Positions 20,839 to 21,880 of a DNA stretch of 21,880 bases are shown here, piece after piece; position 1 is the first letter of the stretch; each line of letters starts with the position of its first letter. The DNA is taken from IMG/VR virus record IMGVR_UViG_3300045999_005449, positions 1 through 21,880 of that record; one strand, given 5' to 3'. Below the pieces are notes generated by a model. The model was not told where the DNA came from. It ran no database searches and was given only the letters and a program-made list of their open reading frames with translations. Source of the stretch: a virus. The position numbers were made by a program, and so were the translations under genes.

Positions 20839-21880
20839 ATGAACGATGTAAGAGTTGAGCGCACTATCGGAGGACTTGGAAGAGTCCTTGATGCAACTGA
20901 TGGAATATCAGGTTTAGTGTGTACAGGTGTTGCTACAAGCGGTTGCCAATATGGAGTAGCTTATAAGTTACAAAGTGTTGATGATGCAATCGCAATGGGT
21001 ATCACTGCTGAATATGATACTGAAGAATCAGTATTAGTGTATGAACACATTAAAGAGTTCTACAGAATGAAGCCAAATGAAACACTTTGGTTCATGATGG
21101 TATCAATGGTTAAAACTGTTGGAGAAGATGATGATGTTCCAACTGAGTATATTGATTTAGTTGATCCAGTATTTGCAAATTCTGCTTTGAAATTACTTAC
21201 AGCAGCAAATGGTGTGATTAACCAATTAGGAGTTGTTTACAACACTTTGAATAACTCATATACTTACACATTGGCAAATGTTGTAACGAAAGCAAAAACT
21301 TTAGAAGTTGCTGCATTCAATGCACACATGCCAGTTGTAATTCTTTTGGAAGGTTATAACGTAACACCATCAACTGCTCCTGATTTAACTGCTTTAGATT
21401 CTTCAGGAGTTGCAGTAATCATTGCTCAAGACAAATCTGTAGCAGATGAAGAAATTTATGTGAGACGTAAATATTATGCTGCTGTAGGAACTGTTCTAGG
21501 AGCGCTTTCTAAAGCTGCAGTAAACATCAACATTGGATGGGTTCAAGAGTTCAATCTTTTGGGAGACACTTTGCTTTTTGCTTCATTGAGAGGTTTAGGA
21601 TTGGATTCATACTCTAATTCAGTATTTGAAACCTTGCAAGATAAAGGTTTTGTTTTCTTCCGTAAACACGTTGGTTTGAGTGGAATCTATTTGAATGACA
21701 CAAATACTGCTACAGCTTTAACGAATGATTACTTGTACTTGGAAAACTGTAGAACAGTCAATAAAGCTGCAAGAATCGCACGTATTGCAACAATCAATGA
21801 TTTAAACGGTCCTTTGAAAATTGGAACTGATGGAAAAATTGACATTGTTACAATTAATTCTTTGCAACAAAAAGGTACTC
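20839..21880 (+). CDS. Contractile tail sheath protein (DUF2586-like), partial
   Basis: Open to the window edge; 347 residues are visible, starting MNDVRVERTIGGLGRVLDAT. The N-terminus, GVAYKLQSVDDAIAMGITAE, and later GALSKAAVNINIGWVQEFNL and RGLGLDSYSNSVFETLQDKG are typical of the sheath-like DUF2586 proteins of Bacteroidetes phages. The sheath contracts around the tail tube to drive DNA injection. It implies a myovirus-like particle. The C-terminus and the tail tube gene would lie beyond the window. Confidence 0.82.
   Translation, partial: MNDVRVERTIGGLGRVLDATDGISGLVCTGVATSGCQYGVAYKLQSVDDAIAMGITAEYDTEESVLVYEHIKEFYRMKPNETLWFMMVSMVKTVGEDDDVPTEYIDLVDPVFANSALKLLTAANGVINQLGVVYNTLNNSYTYTLANVVTKAKTLEVAAFNAHMPVVILLEGYNVTPSTAPDLTALDSSGVAVIIAQDKSVADEEIYVRRKYYAAVGTVLGALSKAAVNINIGWVQEFNLLGDTLLFASLRGLGLDSYSNSVFETLQDKGFVFFRKHVGLSGIYLNDTNTATALTNDYLYLENCRTVNKAARIARIATINDLNGPLKIGTDGKIDIVTINSLQQKGT

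Overview
The window is most of the left and middle part of a Mu-like transposable phage or prophage in a Bacteroidetes host, probably a Flavobacteriia-like one. Four things point there: the low G+C; the near absence of Shine-Dalgarno spacing before ATGs; two promoters of the Bacteroidetes form (TTTG, then TAnnTTTG); and a Mu gene set made up of repressor, small Ner-like regulator, DDE transposase, MuB-like ATPase, DUF3164, GemA, Mu-type portal/MuF/gpG/gp36 and a DUF2586 sheath. The sheath implies a contractile tail. No rRNA, tRNA, CRISPR array or insertion sequence was seen. The only possible non-phage gene is the zinc-ribbon ORF at 36-326, left of the repressor.

Layout. (1) 450-1390 is the lysogeny switch: an S24-type repressor on the minus strand and a Ner/Cro-like gene on the plus strand. 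They are separated by a perfect 15-bp palindrome that covers the end of the rightward -7 box. (2) 1504-6644 is the transposition/early operon: MuA-like transposase, MuB-like ATPase with its own HTH, a second P-loop ATPase, small unknowns, DUF3164 and a 38-aa membrane peptide. (3) 6758-10490 is a run of small, mostly overlapping accessory genes: a membrane protein, a HTH protein, GemA, zinc-finger proteins, a 54-aa gene and a lipoprotein. (4) 10491-10691 is non-coding. It has a good promoter and a 16-bp long-range stem, and is best read as a structured RNA. (5) 10692-11915 holds a small gene, an AntA-type antirepressor carrying a 24-bp perfect palindrome, and a lipoprotein. It is closed by a strong terminator that probably acts in both directions. 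(6) 11966-17369 is on the minus strand and is the packaging/portal module: small and large terminase, gp36-like, portal, MuF, gpG-like and a tail-terminator-like gene. (7) 17554-21880 is on the plus strand: ClpP-like protease with fused scaffold, major capsid protein, a membrane/coiled-coil protein, a gp35-like protein and the start of the tail sheath, which runs off the window.

How it works together. The repressor would hold down the early operon at 1144-1162, and the antirepressor probably relieves it. Transposase and MuB replicate the phage by transposition. The two late modules diverge from 17370-17553, a gap rich in inverted repeats, and build the head and contractile tail. The most striking point is the portal/MuF junction. 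The portal frame ends in the heptamer T TTT TTT, then CAC TAA and, six bases on, a 7-bp stem-loop. The -1 frame is open straight into MuF, which has no ATG near its start. This looks like a programmed -1 frameshift making a portal-MuF fusion of about 674 residues, although a homopolymer sequencing error must be excluded.
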